Positions 26,118 to 35,467 are shown, counted from the stretch's first letter. The stretch: DNA of 64,000 nt from CAZRAL01 sp964598005 (GCA_964598005.1 CAZRAL010000006.1:1-64000); one strand, 5' to 3'. The notes: a model not told the origin generated them from the letters alone. Program-made: numbers and translations.

Positions 26118-28263
26118 ATTCAGTCCGCATATTGTTATCGGTTACCACCTGACCTGGCTTGACTATTTCCAAAGAAAGTTCCTTGGGAAAATTTTTTCTA
26201 CTCCAGGAATAAAGCGTGGATTGGCTTTTATCTGCAAAAATTGTGTTAAAGATCAAATTCTCCGCCACACTTTCAGGAGAAAATTGATAATGGGGATCGC
26301 TTGTACAAAGTACATTATTCCCAATCAACCAGGATTTTTTGCATGCCCATAATGCAGTAGCCCAGACATCCTTTGATCCTGTCGCGTTTAATAACAAGCT
26401 CCCTCCCTCGCGCAACCGGGAAGTGGCCAACTGAAAAAATTCCATTGAAAGCAGAGAGGAAATTCCTTCGCGATAGTGAAACGTGGTATTCATGACAATC
26501 AAATCGTACGGTTGGGTATTATTATTTTTTAACCAACGGCGCCCATCGTCGATATAAAGGTGAAAACGGGGATCCTTAAGAATGCCCTGAGTAACAGGAT
26601 TAAATGCAATCATGTCCCGGTACATGGTCGATATTTCAATAGCATCGACCTGTTTGACTCGTTTATCAGCGAGAATGACTTTCGTCCAGGCCCCGGCAGA
26701 CAAGCCTATAACCAATACCCGCTCTGGCTTGGTGTGCGTAGCCAACCCAACAATTGGCCTGAAAATACCATTTGTGTCCACAAAAGGATCGGTGTTTAAT
26801 TTGCCATCGTAGGCACCACCACCCCAAACAGTACAACTCCACTTGACCTCTGGACAACTAAGTATTGCTATTCCAGAGCGCCCTTCAAATACAAATTCTT
26901 TACCCGCGCGTTCAGCATCAATTGGGACAAGATGCTGCAATCTGGGTAGCCATGCCGCGTACAGCAAAGGTGCGCCTAACAGTCCAGCAAGTACTAAAAT
27001 GCCCGGTAATCTTACCTGCATCCAATATTGGCGCGCGCTCCGTGCTGTAAGCAGCAGCAGTAACAAACACAATAAGCTCAACACGCTTATGAGTTGCAAT
27101 ATTTGATGTGTATGCAATAAATCGGTGGCATAAAAACCAATTCCGATCGTTCCCGATACACAGCCAAGAATATTCAGGGAATAGACTCGTCCAACCCGGG
27201 GAGCATCGTCTGTTCGTAAAAAAGTAACCGCAACCGGCAAAGTGCGAGCACCAAAGTAGCCTAAACTAAACAGCACAGTCAGGATACCAACAGAAGTCAG
27301 TGTCGCATCACCTGAGTAACCAGCCACCCAGGAAATACAGCCAGCACCCAACAGGCAAACTACAGCAAACCAGGCTATCGATGTAACCGCTCCTGCTACG
27401 GGATCATTTTTTTGCTTCTTTTGCCTTCCTTGCATGGCACTGCCCATTGCCAACCCAAACAAAAAAATGGCAAGGGCAGTACCAAACGAACCAGCTCGCC
27501 CCTGATTGACAAACGAGTATAAACGCATGCCAATCATTTCTGCTCCTAGAGAAACGAACCCCATCAGAAAAGAGAATATGCCCGCCGTTTGCCAGCCCCA
27601 TTCATTGGTCGAAGAGCTTTCCTTCTCTGCCGCAACCTGAGCAGATTGGTGTCTCTGCCCCAAAGCCATCACAATGATCACCACACAAAAATTGATGGCA
27701 CTGGCAACATATAGTGTATAAGTAAGGCCTAAATATCGGAACAGCACCAAAATACACAAAATTGCTCCGATCGCGGCTCCAATCGAATTGGTTACATACA
27801 AACCACTTACATTCTTACGTAACTCTTCTCCATTTAAACTGCAAACACGAATCAGAATTGGCAGAGTAGCTCCCATAGCAAAAGTGGGAACCAGAAGTAA
27901 AGCGCCTACTGCGATGATCAGGGTTAACCCCTGTGGAACTGAAATAAAAAAATGGCTCGCACTTTCCAACAAGACTGGCGATAGTGCTCCATAGCCACCA
28001 ATCAGCAATTCGACCATAGCAAAACAAAATACTCCGATACGCGCATTGTGTATGCATGTTGCAATATATTCTCCAACCAATGCCCCAAGCCCAATACCCA
28101 GCATAAATACCGCAACGATAGTAGTTGTAGCTTCTGAATTGGAACCAAAATAATTGAACAGCATTCTCTGCCATGCCACCTGATAAATAATGGCAGCTAT
28201 GCCAGAAAGCATAAATACTGATTGAAGTACTAATACTGTTTTATTATTTTTATGCATCAACAT
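26101..28263 (-). CDS. polytopic membrane protein with C-terminal spermidine-synthase-like domain
   Basis: The about 720-residue protein has roughly 12-14 hydrophobic segments (to about residue 450), starting IAAIIYQVAWQRMLFNYFG. This is the hallmark of fused MFS/spermidine-synthase proteins. A Rossmann domain follows: VLVIGLSAGAWTKV replaces the glycine-rich nucleotide motif, with DAIEIS and LYIDDGRRWL as binding strands. The catalytic Asp motif of true spermidine synthases is replaced by VMNTTFHY, so polyamine synthesis is unlikely. The start at 28263 is chosen because GAGGGAAG lies 7 bases upstream; the longer frame begins with a TTG. It is coupled to the EptA-like gene and lies 60 bases after the exonuclease gene. 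Confidence 0.8.
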   Translation of the reverse strand: MLMHKNNKTVLVLQSVFMLSGIAAIIYQVAWQRMLFNYFGSNSEATTTIVAVFMLGIGLGALVGEYIATCIHNARIGVFCFAMVELLIGGYGALSPVLLESASHFFISVPQGLTLIIAVGALLLVPTFAMGATLPILIRVCSLNGEELRKNVSGLYVTNSIGAAIGAILCILVLFRYLGLTYTLYVASAINFCVVIIVMALGQRHQSAQVAAEKESSSTNEWGWQTAGIFSFLMGFVSLGAEMIGMRLYSFVNQGRAGSFGTALAIFLFGLAMGSAMQGRQKKQKNDPVAGAVTSIAWFAVVCLLGAGCISWVAGYSGDATLTSVGILTVLFSLGYFGARTLPVAVTFLRTDDAPRVGRVYSLNILGCVSGTIGIGFYATDLLHTHQILQLISVLSLLCLLLLLLTARSARQYWMQVRLPGILVLAGLLGAPLLYAAWLPRLQHLVPIDAERAGKEFVFEGRSGIAILSCPEVKWSCTVWGGGAYDGKLNTDPFVDTNGIFRPIVGLATHTKPERVLVIGLSAGAWTKVILADKRVKQVDAIEISTMYRDMIAFNPVTQGILKDPRFHLYIDDGRRWLKNNNTQPYDLIVMNTTFHYREGISSLLSMEFFQLATSRLREGGSLLLNATGSKDVWATALWACKKSWLIGNNVLCTSDPHYQFSPESVAENLIFNTIFADKSQSTLYSWSRKNFPKELSLEIVKPGQVVTDNNMRTEYGLAD

Positions 28264-28323
28264 GCAAAAACTTCCCTCTATGTTTTCCCGAAAATTGGTT
28301 GCACTCTTCAACCGCAAAACGAT

Positions 28324-29103
28324 TTAACACTGCCATATCTCCGCAAATTTCTTCCAATATTCAAGTTCGGCGTTATCCGCTAAAAATGATTTGACCACAG
28401 CAATCTCAGCGTCGTATGCGGCCTTGTCAAGCGCGCCGCGTAGGCTCTGAAAACGCAAAAAAAGCAAATAGGTATTCATGACATCTGTTTCGCAATAATG
28501 GCGGATGGCCTCGATTTCGCCACGTTGATAGGCTGCCCATACCTGCGCACCATCCATGCCCAATTTTCCGGGAAATCCGCATAGTTGCGCCATCGCATCC
28601 AGTGGGGCATTGGCGCGCGGCTGATACATCGCCAGCAAATCCATCAAATCCATGTGCCGCGTATGGTAACGCCCGATGTAATTATTCCATTTGAAATCAC
28701 GATCGTCTTCGCCCATATCCCAATATTTTGCCGCGGTCAGCCCATGGATTAGCGCCCGGTAATGCAATACGGGCAAATCGAATCCTCCGCCATTCCAGGA
28801 AACAAGCTGGGGCGTATAGCGCTCGATGCCATCAAAAAAACGCTGAATCAGCGTGGCTTCTGTATCGTCACTCTTGCCCAGTGACCACACGCGTAGCCCC
28901 TCATCGGCGCGCAATACACAGGAGATGGCGACCACACGCTGCAGATGGTGCGGTAAAAAATCGCTGCCGCTCGCTTGACGGCGACGCTGAAAAGCAAATT
29001 CGGCCACGTCCGCATCGGTGATCTTAGCGTCAAACTCATGCAGTTTGCGCAATCCCGTTACGTCGGGAATGGTTTCAATATCGAATACCAATATGGGTGT
29101 CAT
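28324..29103 (-). CDS. 3'-5' exonuclease, PolB-like DEDDy family
   Basis: The 259-residue protein begins with the ExoI motif (VFDIETIPD), followed by ExoII (LVSWNGGGFDLPVLHY) and ExoIII (HYCETDVMNTYLL, the Y-x3-D form). This matches the DEDDy exonucleases related to the proofreading domain of DNA polymerase B (PF10108 type). It has no polymerase domain. The substrate is not known. It is 34 bases after cysM and on the same strand as the membrane proteins that follow, so it belongs to a four-gene run of mixed function. Confidence 0.88.
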   Translation of the reverse strand: MTPILVFDIETIPDVTGLRKLHEFDAKITDADVAEFAFQRRRQASGSDFLPHHLQRVVAISCVLRADEGLRVWSLGKSDDTEATLIQRFFDGIERYTPQLVSWNGGGFDLPVLHYRALIHGLTAAKYWDMGEDDRDFKWNNYIGRYHTRHMDLMDLLAMYQPRANAPLDAMAQLCGFPGKLGMDGAQVWAAYQRGEIEAIRHYCETDVMNTYLLFLRFQSLRGALDKAAYDAEIAVVKSFLADNAELEYWKKFAEIWQC

Positions 29104-29137
29104 GGGTCAGTCGCAATCTATTCCAAATTTTGCTGGC

Positions 29138-30037
29138 TCAAGCAGGAAACACGCCGGTAGACAAATAACGGTCGCCACGGTCGCACACAATGTAAACAAT
29201 GACCGCATCGCGATTTTTTGCGGAAATTCGCAGGGCCGCCGCCAACCCGCCACCGGAGGAAACCCCGGCAAACAAGCCTTCCTCACGCGCCATGCGCCGC
29301 GCCATTTCCTCACATTCTTCCTGAGTGACTTCCAGAATATGGTCTACCCGTGCTCGATCAAAAATTTTCGGCTGATAAGGTTCCGGCCATTTTCGGATGC
29401 CCGGTACGCTCGCCCCGTCTGCTGGATGCACCCCAATGACCTGAATATCCGGATTTTTTTCTTTCAGAAAACGCGAAACTCCCATTATCGTTCCTGTGGT
29501 GCCCATCGTGGCAACGAAGTGAGTGATTTTGCCTTGTGTATCGCGCCAGATTTCCGGGCCAGTTCCAACGTAGTGCGCCAGCGGGTTATCGGGGTTGGCA
29601 AACTGGTCCAGTATCCATCCCCCACGCTCGCGGCGAATCTGTTCAGCTTGATCGCGTGCACCCTCCATCCCCGCGCTCTGTGGGGTGAGAATCAATTCTG
29701 CCCCGAAGGCCCGCATGGTCTGGCGGCGTTCCATGCTTTGGTTTTCGGGTAGAACCAGTACCATTCTGTAGCCTTTGACCGCAGCGGCCATAGCCAGGGC
29801 AATCCCCGTATTGCCGCTGGTTGCTTCGATCAATGTATCGCCAGGCTTGATATCGCCCCGCTGCTCAGCCCGGCTGATCATCGACATGGCGGGGCGATCT
29901 TTTACCGAGCCGGCAGGGTTGGTTCCCTCCAGCTTGGCAAAAAGCGTATTTGACGTGGCCCCCGGAATGCGTTGCAGCCGCACCATGGGCGTATTGCCAA
30001 TAATGCCTGCGATAGTCTGATGATTCATGTATGACAT
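29138..30037 (-). CDS. cysM: cysteine synthase B
   Basis: CysM makes cysteine from O-acetylserine and sulfide (or thiosulfate) with pyridoxal phosphate. The PLP lysine is in PAGSVKDRPAMSM (about residue 43), the phosphate loop is EATSGNTGIALAMAAA, and GTTGTIMGVSRFLK and GVSSGGGLAAALR are typical. An in-frame GTG lies three codons upstream. The ATG at 30037, preceded by GGTGA at 5 bases, is preferred. At 299 residues it matches CysM better than CysK. A large repeat element lies immediately upstream and probably carries or displaces its promoter. Confidence 0.94.
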   Translation of the reverse strand: MSYMNHQTIAGIIGNTPMVRLQRIPGATSNTLFAKLEGTNPAGSVKDRPAMSMISRAEQRGDIKPGDTLIEATSGNTGIALAMAAAVKGYRMVLVLPENQSMERRQTMRAFGAELILTPQSAGMEGARDQAEQIRRERGGWILDQFANPDNPLAHYVGTGPEIWRDTQGKITHFVATMGTTGTIMGVSRFLKEKNPDIQVIGVHPADGASVPGIRKWPEPYQPKIFDRARVDHILEVTQEECEEMARRMAREEGLFAGVSSGGGLAAALRISAKNRDAVIVYIVCDRGDRYLSTGVFPA

Positions 30038-30071
30038 GCGCTTCACCGGGAAAATGTTGCTTTGCTAAATA

Positions 30072-30600
30072 ATTAGGGAACCTCTGATTAAGCTACACAT
30101 GGCCGCGCGCCCGGTTTTCCGGGATGGAGTGCACGGCGCGGTGCGCAGCGAATGGTCAGCAGCCACGAAGGGGGTAGCAGGTTCCGCGCACGAAGTGCGT
30201 GGGGGCGCCCCCGTAGCGGAACATCTAGCCGCAGCAAACGTGGCTGCAACGCTGCAGACCGCCCGCACATTTGACAACTGCGCCAGCCTGCCCACGGCAA
30301 GCCAGAGGCTTGCGGGACCCCATGCGGGTTTTGACCAGAATAGCCCATCTTCTGCCTACCTTTCCGTAGGCAGAGCAGGTTGCAAAGGCACTGAGGACTC
30401 AGTGCCTTTGGATGCGACTCGAAAGGCAAGGCGATGGCCCCGACTTCGCGGCCTGTGCTGCGCGAGGCTATCGCTACGCCGGGGCCTCCTTGGCTTCGTA
30501 TCAATGGATTCGACCTGCCGATGTTGCCAACTACGATGCCTTGAATCTGGACTATTCTTGTCAATACGCGGCTCATGGAGGATTTATTCAGAGATTCCTT
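30072..30600. mobile_element. long, degraded relative of the element at 3600
   Basis: The left end GGGAACCTCTGATTAAG and the right end TTATTCAGAGATTCCTT form an imperfect inverted repeat. Blocks shared with the 3600 copy occur in the same order, but about 250 extra bases are present. The extra bases include GC-rich palindromes such as CGTGGGGGCGCCCCCG at about 30201 and AAAGGCACTGAGGACTCAGTGCCTTT at about 30379. No credible ORF is visible. It sits between cysM and moaA. The rest of the gap, 30601-30794, shows nothing I recognise. Confidence 0.7.
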
Positions 30601-30794
30601 AAATTCATAGTATTACTCTTGAATTTGTTGTGAATGATGGATGACAAGAGTTTTTTAATGTGCCCTGTAAGTACATCATCGCATCGGAGAGCCAGCTGCG
30701 CAAGTAAAAAGCGGTAGATTGATTCAAGGCTACAGCAAAATAATTTTCCACAACTGTATAACGCATCACCGCTGAAGATTGTTATGCTAGCGAA

Positions 30795-31934
30795 ATGAGC
30801 AAAATGGTTATTCCCTTGCATGATATGCGAGCGCCAAACCGGCCCTCGCCTTTACCGCTGTCCTCTCCCGCGGGCGCAGCCGCTGCGCTTTCCGTTCCCC
30901 AAAACCCGGCAGATTTGCAAGACAAACTGGGCCGTCGGTTCCGCGATCTGCGCATATCGGTCACCGATCGCTGCAATTTTCGTTGTACGTACTGCATGCC
31001 CAAGGAAGTTTTCGGTGCCGACTATCAATTTCTGCCTCACCGCGAATTATTGACGTTTGAAGAAATTGTGCGCGTGGCCAAAATTGCGCGCTCACTTGGG
31101 ATGGAAAAAGTCCGCCTAACCGGCGGGGAGCCGTTACTACGCAAAGGTATTGAACATCTCATTGAGATGCTGGCCACGCAATTGCCGGGTATCGATATCG
31201 CACTCACCACCAACGGCTCCGCACTAAAAGCCAAGGCACGCGCACTGAAAAATGCCGGGCTGAAACGCATCACGGTCTCGCTCGACTCGCTGGACAATGC
31301 CACTTTTCGGGCCATGAACGATGTCGATTTTCCCGTCGCCCAAGTATTGGAGGCTATCGAAACCGCCACGGCTGTTGGACTTGACCCCATCAAAATCAAT
31401 ATGGTTGTGAAACGGGGCGTGAACGATCAAGAAATTGTGCCGATGGCAAGACATTTCAAAAACTCCGGCCACATTCTACGTTTTATCGAATTCATGGATG
31501 TAGGGGCCACCAATGGCTGGCGTATGGACGATGTGGTACCCAGCAGGGAAATCGTGCAGCGCATCCACGCCGTCTTGCCGCTTGAGCCGGTCGAAGCTCA
31601 CTACCCCGGCGAAGTCGCCGAACGCTGGCGCTACCGCGATCAAGCTGCCAGCAGCGAAAAAGCAGGCGAAATCGGGGTGATTTCCAGCGTAACGCAGGCC
31701 TTTTGTTCCACCTGTACGCGCGCCCGCTTGTCGACCGACGGTCAACTGTTCACCTGCCTGTTTGCCGGCAAAGGCACCGATTTAAAGTCGTTGCTAAGGC
31801 ACAACGGCACAGATGAGGAATTGCGCCATGCCCTCGGCACCATCTGGCAGCAGCGCGCGGATCGCTATTCTGAAATTCGCACCCGTGAAACGGCTGCAAG
31901 TCAAAAAGTGGAAATGAGTTTTATAGGAGGATAG
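30795..31934 (+). CDS. moaA: GTP 3',8-cyclase (molybdenum cofactor synthesis)
   Basis: MoaA is the radical-SAM enzyme that, with MoaC, converts GTP to cyclic pyranopterin monophosphate. The radical-SAM cluster motif is CNFRCTYC (cysteines about 59, 63, 66). The second cluster is bound by CSTCTRARLSTDGQLFTC (about 304-321), and the protein ends in the required double glycine (FIGG). At 379 residues it has an extra 30-40 residue Pro/Ala-rich N-terminus before RFRDLRISVTDR. A start at the second methionine, four codons on, is equally possible. It heads the Moco run; moaC, moaD and moaE are not nearby. Confidence 0.96.
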   Translation: MSKMVIPLHDMRAPNRPSPLPLSSPAGAAAALSVPQNPADLQDKLGRRFRDLRISVTDRCNFRCTYCMPKEVFGADYQFLPHRELLTFEEIVRVAKIARSLGMEKVRLTGGEPLLRKGIEHLIEMLATQLPGIDIALTTNGSALKAKARALKNAGLKRITVSLDSLDNATFRAMNDVDFPVAQVLEAIETATAVGLDPIKINMVVKRGVNDQEIVPMARHFKNSGHILRFIEFMDVGATNGWRMDDVVPSREIVQRIHAVLPLEPVEAHYPGEVAERWRYRDQAASSEKAGEIGVISSVTQAFCSTCTRARLSTDGQLFTCLFAGKGTDLKSLLRHNGTDEELRHALGTIWQQRADRYSEIRTRETAASQKVEMSFIGG

Positions 31935-31939
31935 ACACC

Positions 31940-32665
31940 ATGATAAAAAAAACGCATCCCGCCAAACCTTCTACGGATGGCGCTGCAAAACCACCCTTAT
32001 CCCTACCGGCTTTACTTCAGTTCTTGAAGGAGCTTTCGGAAAACAACAATCGCCCGTGGTTTCTACACAACAAGCCGCATTACGACCTTTTGCGTGAAGA
32101 ATTCACCGAACTGGTCGCAACGATCATCCAGCGCATCTCGCAGTTCGATAAACTTATTACCCATGTCGAAGCGAAAAAATCCTTATTCCGCATTTATCGC
32201 GACGTGCGTTTTTCCAAAAACAAGGAGCCCTATAAAACTCGCTTCTCCGCCATGATCGGCGAGCGTAAAGACCACAAAGCTGTACCGGGATACTATTTTC
32301 AAATCGACGAACGGGGCATTCTGGGAATGGGCGGCGGCGTCTATATGCCCGAACCGGATACCTTGAAGAAAATTCGCGATTTTATTACCGCACATCCGGA
32401 AAAATTGGAGCGCGTACTCAAAAACAAGCGCTTTAACGAGACCTATGGCGGCATCTCTGACGAAGGGCGCTTACAGCGCCCGCCCAAAGGCTACGGTGCA
32501 GACCACCCCCACATTGAGCAGATCAAAAACCGTCACTTTTTCGGTTTTCTCGAAATCAATCTGAAAAAGCGCAAGACTGGGGATTTGGCCGCCGACATCG
32601 CCACGCGTTTTGAAGATTTATACCCGCTGCTCGTCTGGTTGCGCGAAGCTATCAAACCCCCCTGA
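31940..32665 (+). CDS. DUF2461 family protein (TIGR02453-like)
   Basis: The 241-residue protein has family motifs (LPALLQFLKELSENNNRPWFLHNKPHY, SLFRIYRDVRFSKNKEPYKT, GGGVYMPEPDTLKKIRDFI). Its biochemical function is unknown. The ATG is preceded by a strong GGAGGATAG ribosome-binding site. It starts 5 bases after moaA and ends 8 bases before fdhD, so it is embedded in the molybdenum cofactor operon. Whether it contributes to Moco biology or is only co-transcribed cannot be told from sequence. Confidence 0.9.
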   Translation: MIKKTHPAKPSTDGAAKPPLSLPALLQFLKELSENNNRPWFLHNKPHYDLLREEFTELVATIIQRISQFDKLITHVEAKKSLFRIYRDVRFSKNKEPYKTRFSAMIGERKDHKAVPGYYFQIDERGILGMGGGVYMPEPDTLKKIRDFITAHPEKLERVLKNKRFNETYGGISDEGRLQRPPKGYGADHPHIEQIKNRHFFGFLEINLKKRKTGDLAADIATRFEDLYPLLVWLREAIKPP

Positions 32666-32673
32666 ACAGGCAC

Positions 32674-33549
32674 ATGGAATATTACCGCCCTCAACTCACC
32701 CACGCAGCCCGCCCCTTGACATTCAATGTCCAGGCGCGCGATGAAAATGGGTGCATTCGGGATATTCCCATCGCGGGTGAATATCCGCTGACGCTTTACG
32801 TCGACAAGCGCGAAATTCTCACCCTCATGACGCTGGGTGCCGCACCGGAAGCGCTAGTGATCGGCTATCTGCGGAATCAAAGACTGGTGGAATCATTGTC
32901 GGAGATCGTTTCCGTGCAAGTTGATTGGAAAGTCAATGCCTGTTCGGTCATCACCAAAAACGGACTCAAAAACCTCGACGAAAAAATGCAAAAGCGTACC
33001 AAAACCACAGGATGTGGCGAAGGCACCGTATTCGGCGACTTAATGGCGGAAATCGATACCCTTGCGCTACCTGCCGACGTGCAGTTGAGTCAGAGTACGC
33101 TCTACGACCTGCTCGACCAGGTGCGTCTGCATGAATCGATTTACAAACAGGCTGGCGCCGTACACGGTTGCGCCCTGGCTCGCAACGGAGAAACGGGCGC
33201 GGAGATACTCAACTTTGTCGAAGATGTCGGCCGACATAATGCTGTCGATGCCATCGCAGGCTGGATGTGGCTGGAGGACGTGGACGGGAGCGACAAAATT
33301 TTCTACACCACCGGACGCCTGACCTCGGAGATGGTCATCAAGGCTGCGCAAATGGGTATCCCTTTCCTGGTGTCGCGCTCGGGGCTAACCCAGATGGGTT
33401 ACGACATTGCTCAAAGGGTCGGCATGACCATGATTGGCCGTGCGGTCAACACCCATTACTTGTTGTTTACAGGGAGCGAGCGATTTGTAAATTCAGCCTC
33501 TTCCCAGAGTAGCGCCCCAAACGATCATCCTGCCTTGTGCCCCGAATGA
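32674..33549 (+). CDS. fdhD: formate dehydrogenase accessory sulfurtransferase
   Basis: FdhD transfers sulfur from the cysteine desulfurase IscS to the molybdenum cofactor of formate dehydrogenases. The 291-residue protein shows EYPLTLYVDKREILTLMTLG, TTGCGEGTVFGD, GAVHGCALARNGE, EDVGRHNAVDAIAG and TTGRLTSEMVIKAAQMG, all family features. The functional loop carries one cysteine (TGCGEG) where the E. coli protein has a C-x-x-C pair. No formate dehydrogenase gene lies in the window. The stop overlaps the mobA start as ATGA. Confidence 0.94.
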   Translation: MEYYRPQLTHAARPLTFNVQARDENGCIRDIPIAGEYPLTLYVDKREILTLMTLGAAPEALVIGYLRNQRLVESLSEIVSVQVDWKVNACSVITKNGLKNLDEKMQKRTKTTGCGEGTVFGDLMAEIDTLALPADVQLSQSTLYDLLDQVRLHESIYKQAGAVHGCALARNGETGAEILNFVEDVGRHNAVDAIAGWMWLEDVDGSDKIFYTTGRLTSEMVIKAAQMGIPFLVSRSGLTQMGYDIAQRVGMTMIGRAVNTHYLLFTGSERFVNSASSQSSAPNDHPALCPE

Positions 33550-34130
33550 GCTTGATCACCGGCCTGGTTCTCGCGGGGGGGCGCGGCACGCGCATGGGCG
33601 AGATCGATAAAGGGCTGCAACTCTTTCGCGGCATGCCCATGGTCGAGCACGTCTTGCAAAGGCTGGCGCCGCAGGTAAATGAACTATTAATTAATGCCAA
33701 TCGCAACATCGCATGTTATAGGGCGTTCGGTTATCCGGTCGTCGCCGATAGCATTGATGGGTTCGCGGGACCGCTGGCGGGACTATATGCTGGGATGCAG
33801 GCCGCTACGCATTCGCTCATTGTCACCGCGCCGTGCGATTCGCCCTTTTTGCCTGCTAATTTGGTGATACGCATGCATGCGGCACTCACTGCACAGCAAG
33901 CCGATGTGGCGGTGGCAAAAACAGGCAGTCAGGTTCATCCTGTTTTTTGTCTTACCCGTTGCGATCTGGCGCCGCATTTACAGCAATTCCTCGCTTCCGG
34001 GCAGCGCAAAATCGATAAATGGTACGCCACCTTGACGACGGCCGAAGTTGCGTTCGATGGTGAAGAAACAGCATTTGCCAATATCAATACAATTCAGGAA
34101 TTGGAGTCTTTGGAAAAAAGGTCCGACTGA
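33546..34130 (+). CDS. mobA: molybdenum cofactor guanylyltransferase
   Basis: MobA joins GMP to molybdopterin to form the guanine dinucleotide cofactor used by formate and nitrate reductase-type enzymes. The nucleotide-binding start is LVLAGGRGTRMGEIDKGLQ, followed by FAGPLAGLYAGMQA and TAPCDSPFLPANL. An upstream GTG gives three extra residues. The ATG at 33546 is preferred because it forms a four-base overlap with the fdhD stop and matches the family N-terminus. The protein is 194 residues. Confidence 0.95.
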   Translation: MSLITGLVLAGGRGTRMGEIDKGLQLFRGMPMVEHVLQRLAPQVNELLINANRNIACYRAFGYPVVADSIDGFAGPLAGLYAGMQAATHSLIVTAPCDSPFLPANLVIRMHAALTAQQADVAVAKTGSQVHPVFCLTRCDLAPHLQQFLASGQRKIDKWYATLTTAEVAFDGEETAFANINTIQELESLEKRSD

Positions 34131-34198
34131 TTTCCCCACTTCGCAGCAAATGCTGACGGTACAATCAGCCCAAAACAATCTATCCCACTAAACAAATC

Positions 34199-35467
34199 AT
34201 GACCCCCTCCCTCTCCATCACTCAGGCTTCCTGTGCAGACGACTACGATCCAAATTCCATGCCGGTTGCCAAGGCACGCGAATTTATTCACACCTTTCTC
34301 GCTCCCGTGACCGGAATAGCCCGTCTGCCAATTCGTTCCGCATTGGGTCGGGTGCTGGCGCAGGATATTGTTTCGCCATTCGATGTGCCCGCACATACCA
34401 ATTCCGCCATGGACGGCTGGGCGCTGCGTTTTGCCGACCTTCACCCCAGCGGCAGTACTACGTTGACTGAAATCGGCAGCAGTTTTGCCGGCATTCCGTT
34501 CAGTGGCATGGTTGTTCAAGGAAAATGCGTGCGCATTTTTACCGGCGGCGTCATACCAGAAGGATGCGATACCGTGGTCATGCAGGAACGAGTGCAGGCT
34601 GCGGTGAAAACCATCATCTTTTCACCGGGTATCCACAAAGGCCAAAACGTTCGCGCAGCCGGAGAAGACCTGAAGGCAGGCACAGTCGCCTTGGCGAGGG
34701 GCCGCATTATCCGCCCAGCCGAACTGGGATTGATTGCCTCGCTCGGTATTGGCGAAGTCAGTGTCTACCGGCCATTGCGGATCGCCTATTTTTCCACGGG
34801 CGACGAGCTGGTTTCCATCGGCCAACCTCTTGGTGAAGGCCAGGTCTACGACTCCAATCGCTACACGCTGCACGGCATGCTGGCGAATCTTGGCCTCGAG
34901 GCTATCGACATGGGCGTCATTCGCGACGATCCCGCGCACCTGGAAAAAGCGTTTCGCGACGCGAGCGAAATCGCCGATGTTGTCATCACTTCTGGCGGCG
35001 TCTCGGTCGGCGAAGCCGATTTTGTGAAGCAATTGTTGCAAAAACTGGGCGAAGTCGTGTTCTGGAAAATCGCCATGAAGCCAGGCCGCCCTTTAGCCTA
35101 TGGCCGGATCGGCGAGGCGCATTTTTTTGGCTTGCCTGGCAATCCCGTATCGGTCATGGTGACCTTTTATCAATTCGTACGCGATGCCCTGCTCACCTTG
35201 CAAGGCGTTCATCCCTTGCCAATCCAGCCTTTATTAAGGGCAGTGTGTACCACAGCCATCAAAAAAGCGCCGGGGCGCACTGAATTTCAGCGCGGCGTGC
35301 TTTACCTCGAGCAGAACATATGGAAAGTACGCACGACTGGCGAGCAAGGTTCGGGCATACTCAAATCGATGTCCGACGCCAACTGCTTTATCGTGCTATC
35401 CGATCAAACCGGCAATGTCGAGGCAGGGGCCACCGTCGATGTGCAGGTATTGGAAGGCGTGGCTTAA
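34199..35467 (+). CDS. moeA: molybdopterin molybdenumtransferase
   Basis: MoeA inserts molybdate into adenylated molybdopterin. Family features are in order: NSAMDGWALR, IFTGGVIPEGCDTVVMQE, AYFSTGDELVSIGQPL, VYDSNRYTLHGML, TSGGVSVGEADFVKQLL, and KPGRPLAYG with FGLPGNPVSVMVTF. At 422 residues it is full length. It begins 68 bases after mobA and closes the Moco run. The 3' gap (35468-35816) holds the transposase remnant and nothing else I can identify. Confidence 0.95.
   Translation: MTPSLSITQASCADDYDPNSMPVAKAREFIHTFLAPVTGIARLPIRSALGRVLAQDIVSPFDVPAHTNSAMDGWALRFADLHPSGSTTLTEIGSSFAGIPFSGMVVQGKCVRIFTGGVIPEGCDTVVMQERVQAAVKTIIFSPGIHKGQNVRAAGEDLKAGTVALARGRIIRPAELGLIASLGIGEVSVYRPLRIAYFSTGDELVSIGQPLGEGQVYDSNRYTLHGMLANLGLEAIDMGVIRDDPAHLEKAFRDASEIADVVITSGGVSVGEADFVKQLLQKLGEVVFWKIAMKPGRPLAYGRIGEAHFFGLPGNPVSVMVTFYQFVRDALLTLQGVHPLPIQPLLRAVCTTAIKKAPGRTEFQRGVLYLEQNIWKVRTTGEQGSGILKSMSDANCFIVLSDQTGNVEAGATVDVQVLEGVA

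Noticed and set aside
26101..28263. Assignment as spermidine synthase (speE)
   Set aside because: The catalytic aspartate motif and the canonical glycine-rich loop are altered, so polyamine synthesis is not supported.
29018..29752. 244-codon plus-strand open frame opposite cysM and the exonuclease gene
   Set aside because: It overlaps two well-supported minus-strand genes and their junction.
30099..30602. Open frames in both directions within the cysM-moaA gap
   Set aside because: They fall entirely in repeat DNA, have GC-rich palindromic composition and no homology to a known protein.
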